The notes under the pieces were generated by a model that was not told the origin of the DNA, ran no database searches, and saw only the letters and a program-made list of their open reading frames with translations. Shown here in pieces: positions 25,668-33,577 of a stretch of 64,000 nucleotides of DNA (its first letter is position 1; every line of letters starts with the position of its first letter). The stretch is from positions 1-64,000 of the forward strand of contig NZ_BMDW01000009.1 in NCBI RefSeq assembly GCF_014636175.1, given 5' to 3'. The translations under genes and the position numbers were made by a program. This DNA comes from Sphingomonas psychrolutea (lineage in GTDB: Bacteria; Pseudomonadota; Alphaproteobacteria; Sphingomonadales; Sphingomonadaceae).

Positions 25668-26627
25668 TCAGAGCTTCAGCCGCGCCCGCGCCGCGAGATA
25701 TTGCCGCTCCAGCCGATCGACCATGTCGGCGACCGGCTCGATCCGGTCGATCACGCCGATGCCCTGGCCCGATCCCCAGATTTCCTTCCACGCCTTGGGC
25801 TTCGCTGCGTTGCCCGTGCCGAAATCCATCGTCTTCAGGTCACCCTCGGGCAGGTTGTCGGGGTCCATCCCGGCCGCGGCGATCGATCCGCGCAGATAAT
25901 TGCCGTGTACGCCGGTGAACAAGTTGGAATAGACGATGTCGGCGGCCTTGCCCTCGACGATGCCCTGTTTGTACGCGGCCTCGGCATTGGCCTCGACGCT
26001 CGCGATGAAGGGCGATCCGATATAGCCGAAATCCGCGCCCATCGCTTGCGCGGCGAGCACCGCATCGCCGGTCGCGATGGAGCCAGACAAAGCGAGCGGC
26101 CCGTCGAACCACTGCCGGATTTCCTGGATGATCGCGAAGGGCGACAAGCGACCGGCATGGCCACCGGCACCGGCCGCCACCGCGATCAGTCCGTCGGCAC
26201 CCTTCTCGACCGCTTTGCGCGCAAAACGGTCGTCGATTACGTCGTGCAGCGTGATGCCGCCCCAGCTGTGGACCGCGGTGTTGAGGTCTTCGCGTGCGCC
26301 GAGTGACGTAATTACGATCGGCACTTGCCACTTGGCGCAGGTCGCCAGATCGGCCTCGAGCCGTTCGTTCGAGCGATGCACGATCTGATTGACCGCAAAG
26401 GGTGCTGCGGGGCGATCGGGATTGTCGCGGTTATGGGCGGCCAATTCCTCGGTAATACGGTGCAGCCATTCGTCGAGCATCGCTTGAGGGCGCGCATTAA
26501 GCGCAGGGAACGACCCAACGATCCCGGCCTTGCACTGGGCGATGACCAGCTCGGGTCCGGAAATGATGAACAGCGGCGAGCCAATGACGGGGAGCCGCAA
26601 GCGATCGAACAGGGGGGGAATGCTCAT
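25668..26627 (-). CDS. nitronate monooxygenase-like FMN TIM-barrel enzyme
   Basis: A 319-aa flavoprotein of the NMO/2-nitropropane dioxygenase family. LPVIGSPLFIISGPELVIAQ forms the first strand. VAAGAGGHAGRLSPF and LSGSIATGDAVLAAQAMGAD form the FMN phosphate site, followed by GSPFIASVEA. Class I NMOs oxidise alkyl nitronates such as propionate-3-nitronate; similar folds occur in FabK reductases, so the substrate is open. The start MSIPPLFDRL fits the fold; the open frame upstream has no ribosome site. Confidence 0.88.
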   Translation of the reverse strand: MSIPPLFDRLRLPVIGSPLFIISGPELVIAQCKAGIVGSFPALNARPQAMLDEWLHRITEELAAHNRDNPDRPAAPFAVNQIVHRSNERLEADLATCAKWQVPIVITSLGAREDLNTAVHSWGGITLHDVIDDRFARKAVEKGADGLIAVAAGAGGHAGRLSPFAIIQEIRQWFDGPLALSGSIATGDAVLAAQAMGADFGYIGSPFIASVEANAEAAYKQGIVEGKAADIVYSNLFTGVHGNYLRGSIAAAGMDPDNLPEGDLKTMDFGTGNAAKPKAWKEIWGSGQGIGVIDRIEPVADMVDRLERQYLAARARLKL

Positions 26628-26758
26628 GTCGGTTTCATAGCGCAACCGAAAGGACTGTCCAGCCGCAGTTCGATTGCCACCTCTCGTTTGCCCCCAGTCG
26701 ATTGCCAAGCCGCTTGAAAGCGCTAAGGGCGAAATCTGATTGTTGCCGGAGTAACCAA

Positions 26759-29350
26759 GTGAAGCTTTCCCTCGCCACCGCCCTGCTGCTCGGAACCGCA
26801 ACGCCTGCCTTTGCGGTCGGGCAATTGCCCGCTGGCGTCGCGCCTGTTTCCTACGACATCACGGTGCGCCCCGATGCGAAAGCGATGACCTTTTCGGGCG
26901 AGGAAGACGTCACGATCACGGTGGCACGTGCGACCAAGACGATCGTTCTCAACGCCGCCGATCTGAAGATCGCTACCGCCACGCTCGATGGGCAAGCGAT
27001 GCCGTTCACGCTCGATGCCACGAAGCAGCAATTGACGCTGACCTCGCCCGCCTTCGTCGCCGCGGGCGAGCATAAGCTGCATTTCGCTTGGACCGGCACG
27101 ATCAACACCTCGGCCGCTGGCTTCTTCGCGATCGATTATACCAATCCGGACGGCGCGGCCGCGCGCATGCTGGTGACGCAGTTCGAGGCACCCGACGCCC
27201 GCCGTTTCGCCCCGATGTGGGATGAACCAGCCTATAAGGCCACCTTCGCGCTCAGCACCGTCGCCCCGGGCGGCCAGACCGCTTTCTCGAACATGCCAAC
27301 CAGCAGCGTCACCAAGCAGGGCGACGGCACCACGCTGTACCGTTTTGCCGAAACCCCGAAAATGTCGAGCTATCTGCTGTTCCTCGGCATGGGCGATGTC
27401 GAGCGCAAGACAGTGATGGCGGGCAAGACCGAGATCGGCATCATCACCCGGCGCGGGGTGGTCGATCAGGGTGATTATGCATTGGCGCAGGCCAAGCGCC
27501 TGCTGACCTATTACAATGACTATTTCGGTCAGCCCTATCCGCTGCCCAAGCTCGACATGATTGCCGGGCCGGGCTCCTCGCAATTTTTCGGCGCGATGGA
27601 AAATTGGGGCGCGATTTTCTATTTCGAGCCCGAATTGCTGTACGACCAGAAGCGCGCGACGCAAAGCGGCAAGCAGCGCATCTACACCGTCGTCGCGCAT
27701 GAAATGGCGCACCAATGGTTCGGCGATCTCGTCACGATGCGGTGGTGGGACGATCTCTGGCTGAACGAAGGCTTTGCCTCGTGGATGGAAAATAAGAGCA
27801 GCGTCGATCTCAACCCCGAATGGTACGCCGCTGCCACTGCGGTCGCGCAGGACCGCGAAGGCGCGCTGCAGGCGGACGCGACCGCCGCGACTCACCCGAT
27901 CATCCGCAAGATCGAAACCGTCGATCAGATCGGCGAAGCGTTCGATGGCATCACCTATTTGAAGGGCCAGGCCGTGATCGGCATGATGGAGGCGACGCTC
28001 GGCCCCGACACGTTCCGCGACGGCATTCGCCGCTATATGGCGAAGTACAAATATTCGAACACCGCGACCGACCAGCTCTGGGCCGAATTGTCGGCGGCGG
28101 CGGACAAGCCCGTTGCGCCGGTCGCGCACGATTTCACGCTGCAACCCGGCGTTCCGCTCGTCACGATGACGGGTGCGCGCTGCATCGCCGGCAGCACGCG
28201 CGTGACGCTCACCCAAAGCCGCTTCGGCTATGACGCGACCGCGAAACAGGTGCAGAATTGGCGCGTGCCGCTGACGCTCGGTATGGTCGGTCGGCCGACC
28301 ACCAGCGTCACCGTACGCGGTGCGGCCGCGACACCGGTCACCGTGGCGGGCTGCGGGACGCTCGTGCTCAACCGCGACAAGCAAAGCTATGTCCGTGTGT
28401 CGTATAGCGCGGCGGGCCATGCCGCGATCGTGCGCGATTTCAACACCCTCGCGCTGACCGATCAGCTCGGCACGCTCGGCGACGATTTCGCGCTGGCCAA
28501 GGGCGGCAACCAGAAGCTCGACCGCTATTTCGCGGATGTGGCTGCGGTCGGAGCCGACGCCAATCCGCTGCTGTGGCAGACGATTGCGGGTCAGCTCGCC
28601 GATCTCAGCCGCCGCGTACCCAAGGGCCCCGCGCGCGCGGCGATGTACGGTCGGGTGGCGGCGACGCTGGCCCCGGTTATGCAGCGCGTCGGCTTTGCCG
28701 CGGGCAAGGACGAATCGCCATTGGTGTCGACACTGCGCGAAACGTTGATCGCGGTGCTTGGCGATGTCGGCAATGCCGATGTCGCGGCCAAGGCGCGTAC
28801 TTATGTCGCGGCGCTCGCGAGCGATCCACAGGCGATTCCGGCAGCGATCCGCGCGCCGATCCTGGGCACTTATGCGAGCAACGCGACCTCGGGCGAATGG
28901 GACGCGCTGTTGGCGCTGGCGCTTGCCGAGAAAAACCCAGTGGTGAAAAACGGCTATGTGCGCTTGCTTGGCGCGGCTGATGACGATGCGTTGGCCAAGC
29001 GGGCGCTGAGCCTGCTCGAAAGCGAGCGCCTCAGCACGCCGCAAAAGGCGAGTTTGCTCCACGCAATTGCCAACGGGCACCCCGATCTGGCGTTCGATTT
29101 CGCGGTCTCGCACATGGCGCTGATCAACACGCTGGTCGAAACCAGCAACCGTGCCGGCTTCGTGACCAGCCTTGGCGGCGGGTCCGACGATCCCGCGATG
29201 CCGGGCAAGATCACCGCGTTTGCCACGGCGAATTTGCCCGTCGCGGCGCGGGGCAGCGCGAAGGCGACAGTGGCGTCGATGGCGGCGCGGCGCATGGTCA
29301 ACGCCCGCATTCGCGCCGACATCGCAAAATGGGCAACGAGCGGGTCTTAA
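26759..29350 (+). CDS. exported M1 family aminopeptidase
   Basis: A zinc aminopeptidase of 863 aa with signal peptide (V/M)KLSLATALLLGTATPAFA. The exopeptidase motif GAMEN is at 278-282 and the zinc site HEMAHQWFGD (314-318) has its third ligand Glu in NEGF (about 337). The C-terminal part (about 540-860) is the helical ERAP1-like domain. It probably trims peptides in the periplasm. The start is GTG at 26759, chosen for CCGGAG upstream and the signal peptide. Its stop overlaps the stop of the convergent gamma carbonic anhydrase gene by 4 bp. Confidence 0.95.
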   Translation: MKLSLATALLLGTATPAFAVGQLPAGVAPVSYDITVRPDAKAMTFSGEEDVTITVARATKTIVLNAADLKIATATLDGQAMPFTLDATKQQLTLTSPAFVAAGEHKLHFAWTGTINTSAAGFFAIDYTNPDGAAARMLVTQFEAPDARRFAPMWDEPAYKATFALSTVAPGGQTAFSNMPTSSVTKQGDGTTLYRFAETPKMSSYLLFLGMGDVERKTVMAGKTEIGIITRRGVVDQGDYALAQAKRLLTYYNDYFGQPYPLPKLDMIAGPGSSQFFGAMENWGAIFYFEPELLYDQKRATQSGKQRIYTVVAHEMAHQWFGDLVTMRWWDDLWLNEGFASWMENKSSVDLNPEWYAAATAVAQDREGALQADATAATHPIIRKIETVDQIGEAFDGITYLKGQAVIGMMEATLGPDTFRDGIRRYMAKYKYSNTATDQLWAELSAAADKPVAPVAHDFTLQPGVPLVTMTGARCIAGSTRVTLTQSRFGYDATAKQVQNWRVPLTLGMVGRPTTSVTVRGAAATPVTVAGCGTLVLNRDKQSYVRVSYSAAGHAAIVRDFNTLALTDQLGTLGDDFALAKGGNQKLDRYFADVAAVGADANPLLWQTIAGQLADLSRRVPKGPARAAMYGRVAATLAPVMQRVGFAAGKDESPLVSTLRETLIAVLGDVGNADVAAKARTYVAALASDPQAIPAAIRAPILGTYASNATSGEWDALLALALAEKNPVVKNGYVRLLGAADDDALAKRALSLLESERLSTPQKASLLHAIANGHPDLAFDFAVSHMALINTLVETSNRAGFVTSLGGGSDDPAMPGKITAFATANLPVAARGSAKATVASMAARRMVNARIRADIAKWATSGS

Positions 29351-29871
29351 TCGACCCGCTTCAACCCCGTCGCATAGGTGCGGGCATTGGCGACATAATG
29401 ATCGGCTGACGCTTGCAGCATCGCCTTGGCGGTCTCGTCCAGCGTGCGGACGGCCCGCGCGGGCGAGCCGATGATCAGGCTGTTCGGCGGGAAGGCCTTG
29501 CCCTCGGTCACCAACGCGCCCGCGCCGACGATGCAGCCGTCGCCGATCGTCGCGTGGTTGAGCACGATCGCCCCCATGCCGATCAGGACGCGGTCGCCGA
29601 TCGTGCAGCCGTGCAGGATCGCGTGGTGGCCGATCGTGCAATCGGTCCCGATTGTCAGCGGCGCGTCGTGATCGGAATGGCACATCGCGCCTTCCTGGAT
29701 GTTGCTGCGGTCGCCGACGATCATCGGGGTATTGTCGCCGCGGATCACGGCACCGAACCAGATGCCGACATCGTTGCCAAGCTGAACATCGCCGATCAGA
29801 TCGGCGCTGGGCGCGACCCATGCCCGTTCGCCGAGTGTCGGGCGCTTCCCGTCGATTTCGTAAAGCGGCAT
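29347..29871 (-). CDS. gamma-class carbonic anhydrase-like protein
   Basis: A 174-aa left-handed beta-helix of hexapeptide repeats (VAPSADLIGDVQLGNDVGIW, IGHHAILHGCTIGDRVLIG). The zinc histidines of the gamma-CA/YrdA family are visible in MCHSDHD and IGHHAILHG. Proteins of this type bind zinc and some hydrate CO2; many have no measured activity. The start MPLYEIDGKRP is typical. It is convergent with the M1 peptidase, with a 4-bp overlap of stops. Confidence 0.93.
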   Translation of the reverse strand: MPLYEIDGKRPTLGERAWVAPSADLIGDVQLGNDVGIWFGAVIRGDNTPMIVGDRSNIQEGAMCHSDHDAPLTIGTDCTIGHHAILHGCTIGDRVLIGMGAIVLNHATIGDGCIVGAGALVTEGKAFPPNSLIIGSPARAVRTLDETAKAMLQASADHYVANARTYATGLKRVD

Positions 29872-29881
29872 GGTGCGTCGC

Positions 29882-29930
29882 GTCCTTCCCGAGCGTGTCG
29901 AAGGACCGGTCTTGGCGCAGCCTCGCCAAG
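29882..29930. repeat. short palindromes upstream of the gamma-CA gene
   Basis: GTCCTTC with GAAGGAC (29882-29906) and CTTGGCG with CGCCAAG (29911-29930) form two adjacent small hairpins between divergent genes. The first resembles half of a known sphingomonad REP type, but no mate is present. Confidence 0.5.
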
Positions 29931-29994
29931 AAGAACAGCCTTCGCGCGAAGCGTCTTGCTCGCTCCGCCCGCGCTTTTGCTCTAGCATCGCGCG

Positions 29995-30447
29995 ATGCCG
30001 CTCCACATTTACGTCGATGCCGACGCCTGCCCGGTCAAGGATGAGATCTACAAGGTCGCTTTGCGCCGCGAAGTCGCCGTAACGATCGTCAGCAACAGCC
30101 CGATCCGGATTCCGATTCATCCGTTGCTGGCGCGGATCGTGGTCGGGGCCGGGTTCGACGAAGCCGATGACTGGATCGCCGAGCGCGCCGACGTGGCAAG
30201 TGTGGTGGTGACGGGCGACATCCTGCTGGCGGATCGCTGCCTCAAGGCGGGGGCGGCGGTGCTCGCCCCCACTGGCAAGCCTTTCACCGCTGCCTCGATC
30301 GGCAATGCGATTGCGGTGCGCGCGATCATGGCCGATCTGCGCGCCGGCGGTGATGCGATCGGCGGTCCGCCACCCTTTGCCAAGACCGACCGTTCGCGCT
30401 TCCTCTCGGCGCTTGACGAAACGCTCGGGCGGCTGCTGCGGCGATAG
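29995..30447 (+). CDS. YaiI/YqxD family (DUF188) protein
   Basis: A 150-aa PIN-like fold protein: IYVDADACPVKDEIYKVALR, VGAGFDEADDWIAERA, VVTGDILLADRCL and GGPPPFAKTDRSRFLSALDE match the YaiI/YqxD family throughout. The conserved acidic residues suggest a metal-dependent nuclease, but no activity is established. It stands alone before tRNA-Val. Confidence 0.95.
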   Translation: MPLHIYVDADACPVKDEIYKVALRREVAVTIVSNSPIRIPIHPLLARIVVGAGFDEADDWIAERADVASVVVTGDILLADRCLKAGAAVLAPTGKPFTAASIGNAIAVRAIMADLRAGGDAIGGPPPFAKTDRSRFLSALDETLGRLLRR

Positions 30448-30565
30448 CGCCGGACACACGCAGCGTTGGACTAGACAAGGCCGTATGCATCGCTTTAAGG
30501 GCGTGGTCATCGAACGGTGGTTAGCCGGTTCTGATCCGTTTCCCCTGGCATCGACGCCGGGCAGC

Positions 30566-30640
30566 GGGCGCGTAGCTCAGTGGTAGAGCACACCCTTCAC
30601 ACGGGTGGGGTCGCAGGTTCAATCCCTGCCGCGCCCACCA
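30566..30640 (+). tRNA. tRNA-Val(CAC)
   Basis: Acceptor GGGCGCG/CGCGCCC, D arm GCTC...GAGC, anticodon stem CACCC/GGGTG with loop TTCACAC (anticodon CAC at 30598-30600), T arm GCAGG-TTCAATC-CCTGC, discriminator A and encoded CCA. It reads GTG codons. Confidence 0.96.
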
Positions 30641-30646
30641 TTACCG

Positions 30647-30685
30647 AAAAGGCCCGCCGCTCCGGATTGGAGCGGCGGGCCTTTT
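30647..30685. terminator. strong bidirectional terminator
   Basis: A perfect 17-bp stem: AAAAGGCCCGCCGCTCC (30647-30663) pairs with GGAGCGGCGGGCCTTTT (30669-30685) around a 5-nt loop, with A/T tracts at both ends. It serves tRNA-Val on the plus strand and the TonB receptor operon on the minus strand. Confidence 0.92.
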
Positions 30686-30736
30686 CGTAGCCGACCATCG
30701 CCCCGCCTTGCGGCGGAACGAGGGAGTATTAGGCGA

Positions 30737-33499
30737 TCAGAAGTTCACGCTCAGGCCGAGGTTGAAAATCGTGCCGACGTTGTTGCGGTTATAGTACACG
30801 CGGTTGTCGCCGCTTTCCTGATATTCCTGGTATTTCGTACCGAGGATGTTGCGCACCTCGAACTTCATTTCGGTCTCCACCCCAGCGATCCTGACGCCCT
30901 GGCGCGCGACGAAATCGAGGTGGATGCCGGGTTCTTCGTAAATATCCGGCTGGCCCGACGGACCGCGCCGCGTCACGCGCTTGCTGGCATAGGATAGCAG
31001 GAACGTCTGCTGCGAAAGGTGATCCTTTTCCTCCAGCCCGAGTTGGAGGTTGACCAGATGGTCTGACTGTCCGGTCAGCGGGGTGCCGTTGCGGAACAGT
31101 TGGTTGGCATTGGTCAGCGACAGCGGATAGGCATTGATCGGGTCGTTCGGCCCGACCAGGATCTTCGACTTGGTGTAGGTATAGTTGGCGATCGTCAGCA
31201 AGCGCCGCTTGGTGAAAAAATCCCCATTCGACAGCCAATTCAGCGGGAAGTATTTCTGCGTCTCGATTTCGGCGCCGTAAAGATCGGCCTTGGGCGCGTT
31301 GGCAAAGCGGTTGGTCAGCGTGTTGCCATTGTCGTCGGCATACACCTCGATCGGCTTGTCGATCCGCTTGTAAAAACCGGCGAGCGAAATCCGCTGGTCG
31401 CGGGCGAAATACCATTCGTAGCGCGCTTCGGCATTGTACAATTGACTGTCGACCAGCAGCGGGTTGCCCTGCACCGCGGTATTCTGTTCGGGATCGAAAT
31501 AGGTCTGGAACACGAGTTCGCGGAACTGCGGACGCGCGATCGTCTTCGATCCGCTGACGCGCACCTGCATGTCGGGTGCGAGCTGATAGGTGAGCGTCGC
31601 GGCCGGCAGCCAGTAATTGCGGTTGAGGTTGGTCGCCGGCGGCAGGATCGGCGTGACCGTATAGACCTGGACCGGTACAACGGTTTGCTTGGCGGTTTCG
31701 TAGCGCACGCCGAGCGTGGCGCTCAATTTCGACGTGATCTGCGCTTGCACCTGGCCGTAGGCGCCATGGATCCGCAGCTTGGCATCAAAGGTCGGGTTGC
31801 CGCCGAGATTGTCCTCGAGCCGCACATAAAAATCTTTCCCCGGAAACGCCGTGATTACCGTGGACCCGAGCAGCAGATCGGGACGCAGCAACGTCACCGC
31901 TTGCGGGATCTGGCCGTTCTGTCGGAACGCAAACTCGCGCACCTCGGTGCGGCGCTTGGTATCGGTATAGGCATAGCCGATCGTCGCGGTGATCTCGGGG
32001 ATGATCTTATACCCGAGGTCGATACCGCCGGCGAACAGATCTTCGTTCAGGTTGGAAAAGCCGATCGTCGCGCCATTCGGGCGCGCGCCGACACCGAGCG
32101 AATTGGCGTAGCATCCGTTAATGCTGGTGTTGTCACAGGCGAAGTTTGCGTCACGCGCATAGGTCAGGCCGATCTCGTTGGGCGACTCACGTTGCGTGTT
32201 GGCATAGCTGCCGCGCACATCGAGCGAGAGATCGGGATTGAGCTTGAACTCGCCGACCAATTGCGTGTCGATCAACTGCCGCTCGAACCAGGCGGTATCC
32301 TGCTCTTGCACGACGATATTGGATCCGAAGTTGCGCACCGTCGTGCCCACGCCGAGGCGCGTCTGCTTGAGCGTGTCGCGGATGTAGAGCGTGGTCTCGC
32401 GGATCTTGTTCGGCCCGAATTCGAGGCTGAGGCCGAGCAAGCCGTTCACCACCACCCGATCGTCGGTGATAACGCGCTCGAAATTTCGGTCGAGCTGCGA
32501 CAGATCGGTCGCGTTCGCGGTCTGCTGGGTGGTGTCGCGGGTGCGCCACTTGTTGCTATAGCCTGCGGTCGCGATCACGCCGAAGGTCGTCGTGCCGAGA
32601 TCGAACGATTTGCCACCGGTGATATTGCCGCTCCAATTTGGCGGCAGCGCCTTGTTACGCTGAATGACGGCGTTGCGGCCATCGATCAGCTGCGCGGCAA
32701 TGGCCGTGTTGGCGGCGTTCGACAAATCGGCGATCTGCGCGCCGCTCTTCAGGAACGCGCCGAGGAGTGGCGCGGTGTTGCGCTGGCCATTGTCGAACCC
32801 GGTCCAGTCGCTCGAGCTGCCGAAATAGGTGTAGCCAAGTTGTCCGGTGGTGACAGTGTCTAACCCGATCCCCGCGCCGATGGTCAGGAATGGCTTTTTC
32901 GGGACAGATTTGGTCGTCAAATTGATGACGCCGCCGCCGAATTCACCTGGGAAATTGACCGAATAGCTTTTCTGGACGAGCGAGGAGGCGATCACGCTGG
33001 TGGGAAAGATATCGAGCGGGACAACGCGCTTGAGCGGCTCGGGGCTGGGCAAGGGCGAGCCGTTGAGCAAAGCGAGCGAATAGCGATCACCGAGCCCGCG
33101 GACATAGACGAAGCCGTTGCCGACGACGCTAAGCCCGGTGACGCGCGACAGCGATCCGGCAATGTCGCCCTCGCCGGTACGCGCAATGTCCGCACTCGAC
33201 AGCACCGAGACGACTTGCGGCGCGGTGCGCGCGATATTGCGGTTGCGCGATCCGGTCACGACGATGTCGGTATTGCCACCGGGGACCGAAACCTCGGGAG
33301 CGGGCGGTTCGGGAGCCTGTTCCGGCGCCGTCGCGGGTATTCCCGGGGCCGAGGTCTGGTCGACGGTGTCGGCGGGCGATGATGGGGCTGGCGTGGCCGA
33401 AGTCGGCGCGCTCGGCGACGTCTGCGCCCGCGCGACCGACGGCGCGATCAGCGCGGATGAAAATAGCAACAGGCTCGCAAAGCGCACTGGCTTCGACAT
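30737..33499 (-). CDS. TonB-dependent outer-membrane receptor
   Basis: A 920-aa receptor. The signal peptide (MSKPVRFASLLLFSSALIAP, cleaved after VARA) is followed by a Pro/Ala/Ser-rich linker of about 50 residues and a TonB box-like DIVVTGSRNRN. The plug domain (SSADIARTGEGDIAGSLSRV, FVYVRGLGDRYSLALLNG, GGGVINLTTKS) precedes a 22-strand-type barrel ending in Phe (FNLGLSVNF). The substrate is unknown. The start at 33499 has GAGGGGG upstream. It is the second gene after the beta-helix lipoprotein on the same strand, with a hairpin between them, so the two likely act as receptor and surface partner. Confidence 0.95.
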   Translation of the reverse strand: MSKPVRFASLLLFSSALIAPSVARAQTSPSAPTSATPAPSSPADTVDQTSAPGIPATAPEQAPEPPAPEVSVPGGNTDIVVTGSRNRNIARTAPQVVSVLSSADIARTGEGDIAGSLSRVTGLSVVGNGFVYVRGLGDRYSLALLNGSPLPSPEPLKRVVPLDIFPTSVIASSLVQKSYSVNFPGEFGGGVINLTTKSVPKKPFLTIGAGIGLDTVTTGQLGYTYFGSSSDWTGFDNGQRNTAPLLGAFLKSGAQIADLSNAANTAIAAQLIDGRNAVIQRNKALPPNWSGNITGGKSFDLGTTTFGVIATAGYSNKWRTRDTTQQTANATDLSQLDRNFERVITDDRVVVNGLLGLSLEFGPNKIRETTLYIRDTLKQTRLGVGTTVRNFGSNIVVQEQDTAWFERQLIDTQLVGEFKLNPDLSLDVRGSYANTQRESPNEIGLTYARDANFACDNTSINGCYANSLGVGARPNGATIGFSNLNEDLFAGGIDLGYKIIPEITATIGYAYTDTKRRTEVREFAFRQNGQIPQAVTLLRPDLLLGSTVITAFPGKDFYVRLEDNLGGNPTFDAKLRIHGAYGQVQAQITSKLSATLGVRYETAKQTVVPVQVYTVTPILPPATNLNRNYWLPAATLTYQLAPDMQVRVSGSKTIARPQFRELVFQTYFDPEQNTAVQGNPLLVDSQLYNAEARYEWYFARDQRISLAGFYKRIDKPIEVYADDNGNTLTNRFANAPKADLYGAEIETQKYFPLNWLSNGDFFTKRRLLTIANYTYTKSKILVGPNDPINAYPLSLTNANQLFRNGTPLTGQSDHLVNLQLGLEEKDHLSQQTFLLSYASKRVTRRGPSGQPDIYEEPGIHLDFVARQGVRIAGVETEMKFEVRNILGTKYQEYQESGDNRVYYNRNNVGTIFNLGLSVNF

Positions 33500-33522
33500 C
33501 GTCAACCCCCTCTTATAGTCCG

Positions 33523-33560
33523 AAAAGGGGCGGAGCGCCGCATTTGCGACTCTCCGCCCC
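33523..33560 (-). terminator. terminator-like hairpin between lipoprotein and receptor genes
   Basis: On the minus strand GGGGCGGAG (33560-33552) pairs with CTCCGCCCC (33535-33527), with an inner CGC/GCG pair. TTTT follows at once (33526-33523). It lies inside the 78-bp gap of what looks like one operon, so it probably attenuates rather than ends transcription. Confidence 0.75.
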
Positions 33561-33577
33561 ATGTCACGCAGCCTCGA

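Noticed and set aside
26723..29929. 1068-codon minus-strand frame opposite the M1 peptidase
   Set aside because: No domain likeness, and it overlaps two clearly coding genes in the wrong frame.
31100..32863. 587-codon plus-strand frame opposite the TonB receptor
   Set aside because: Antisense shadow; low-complexity charged product.
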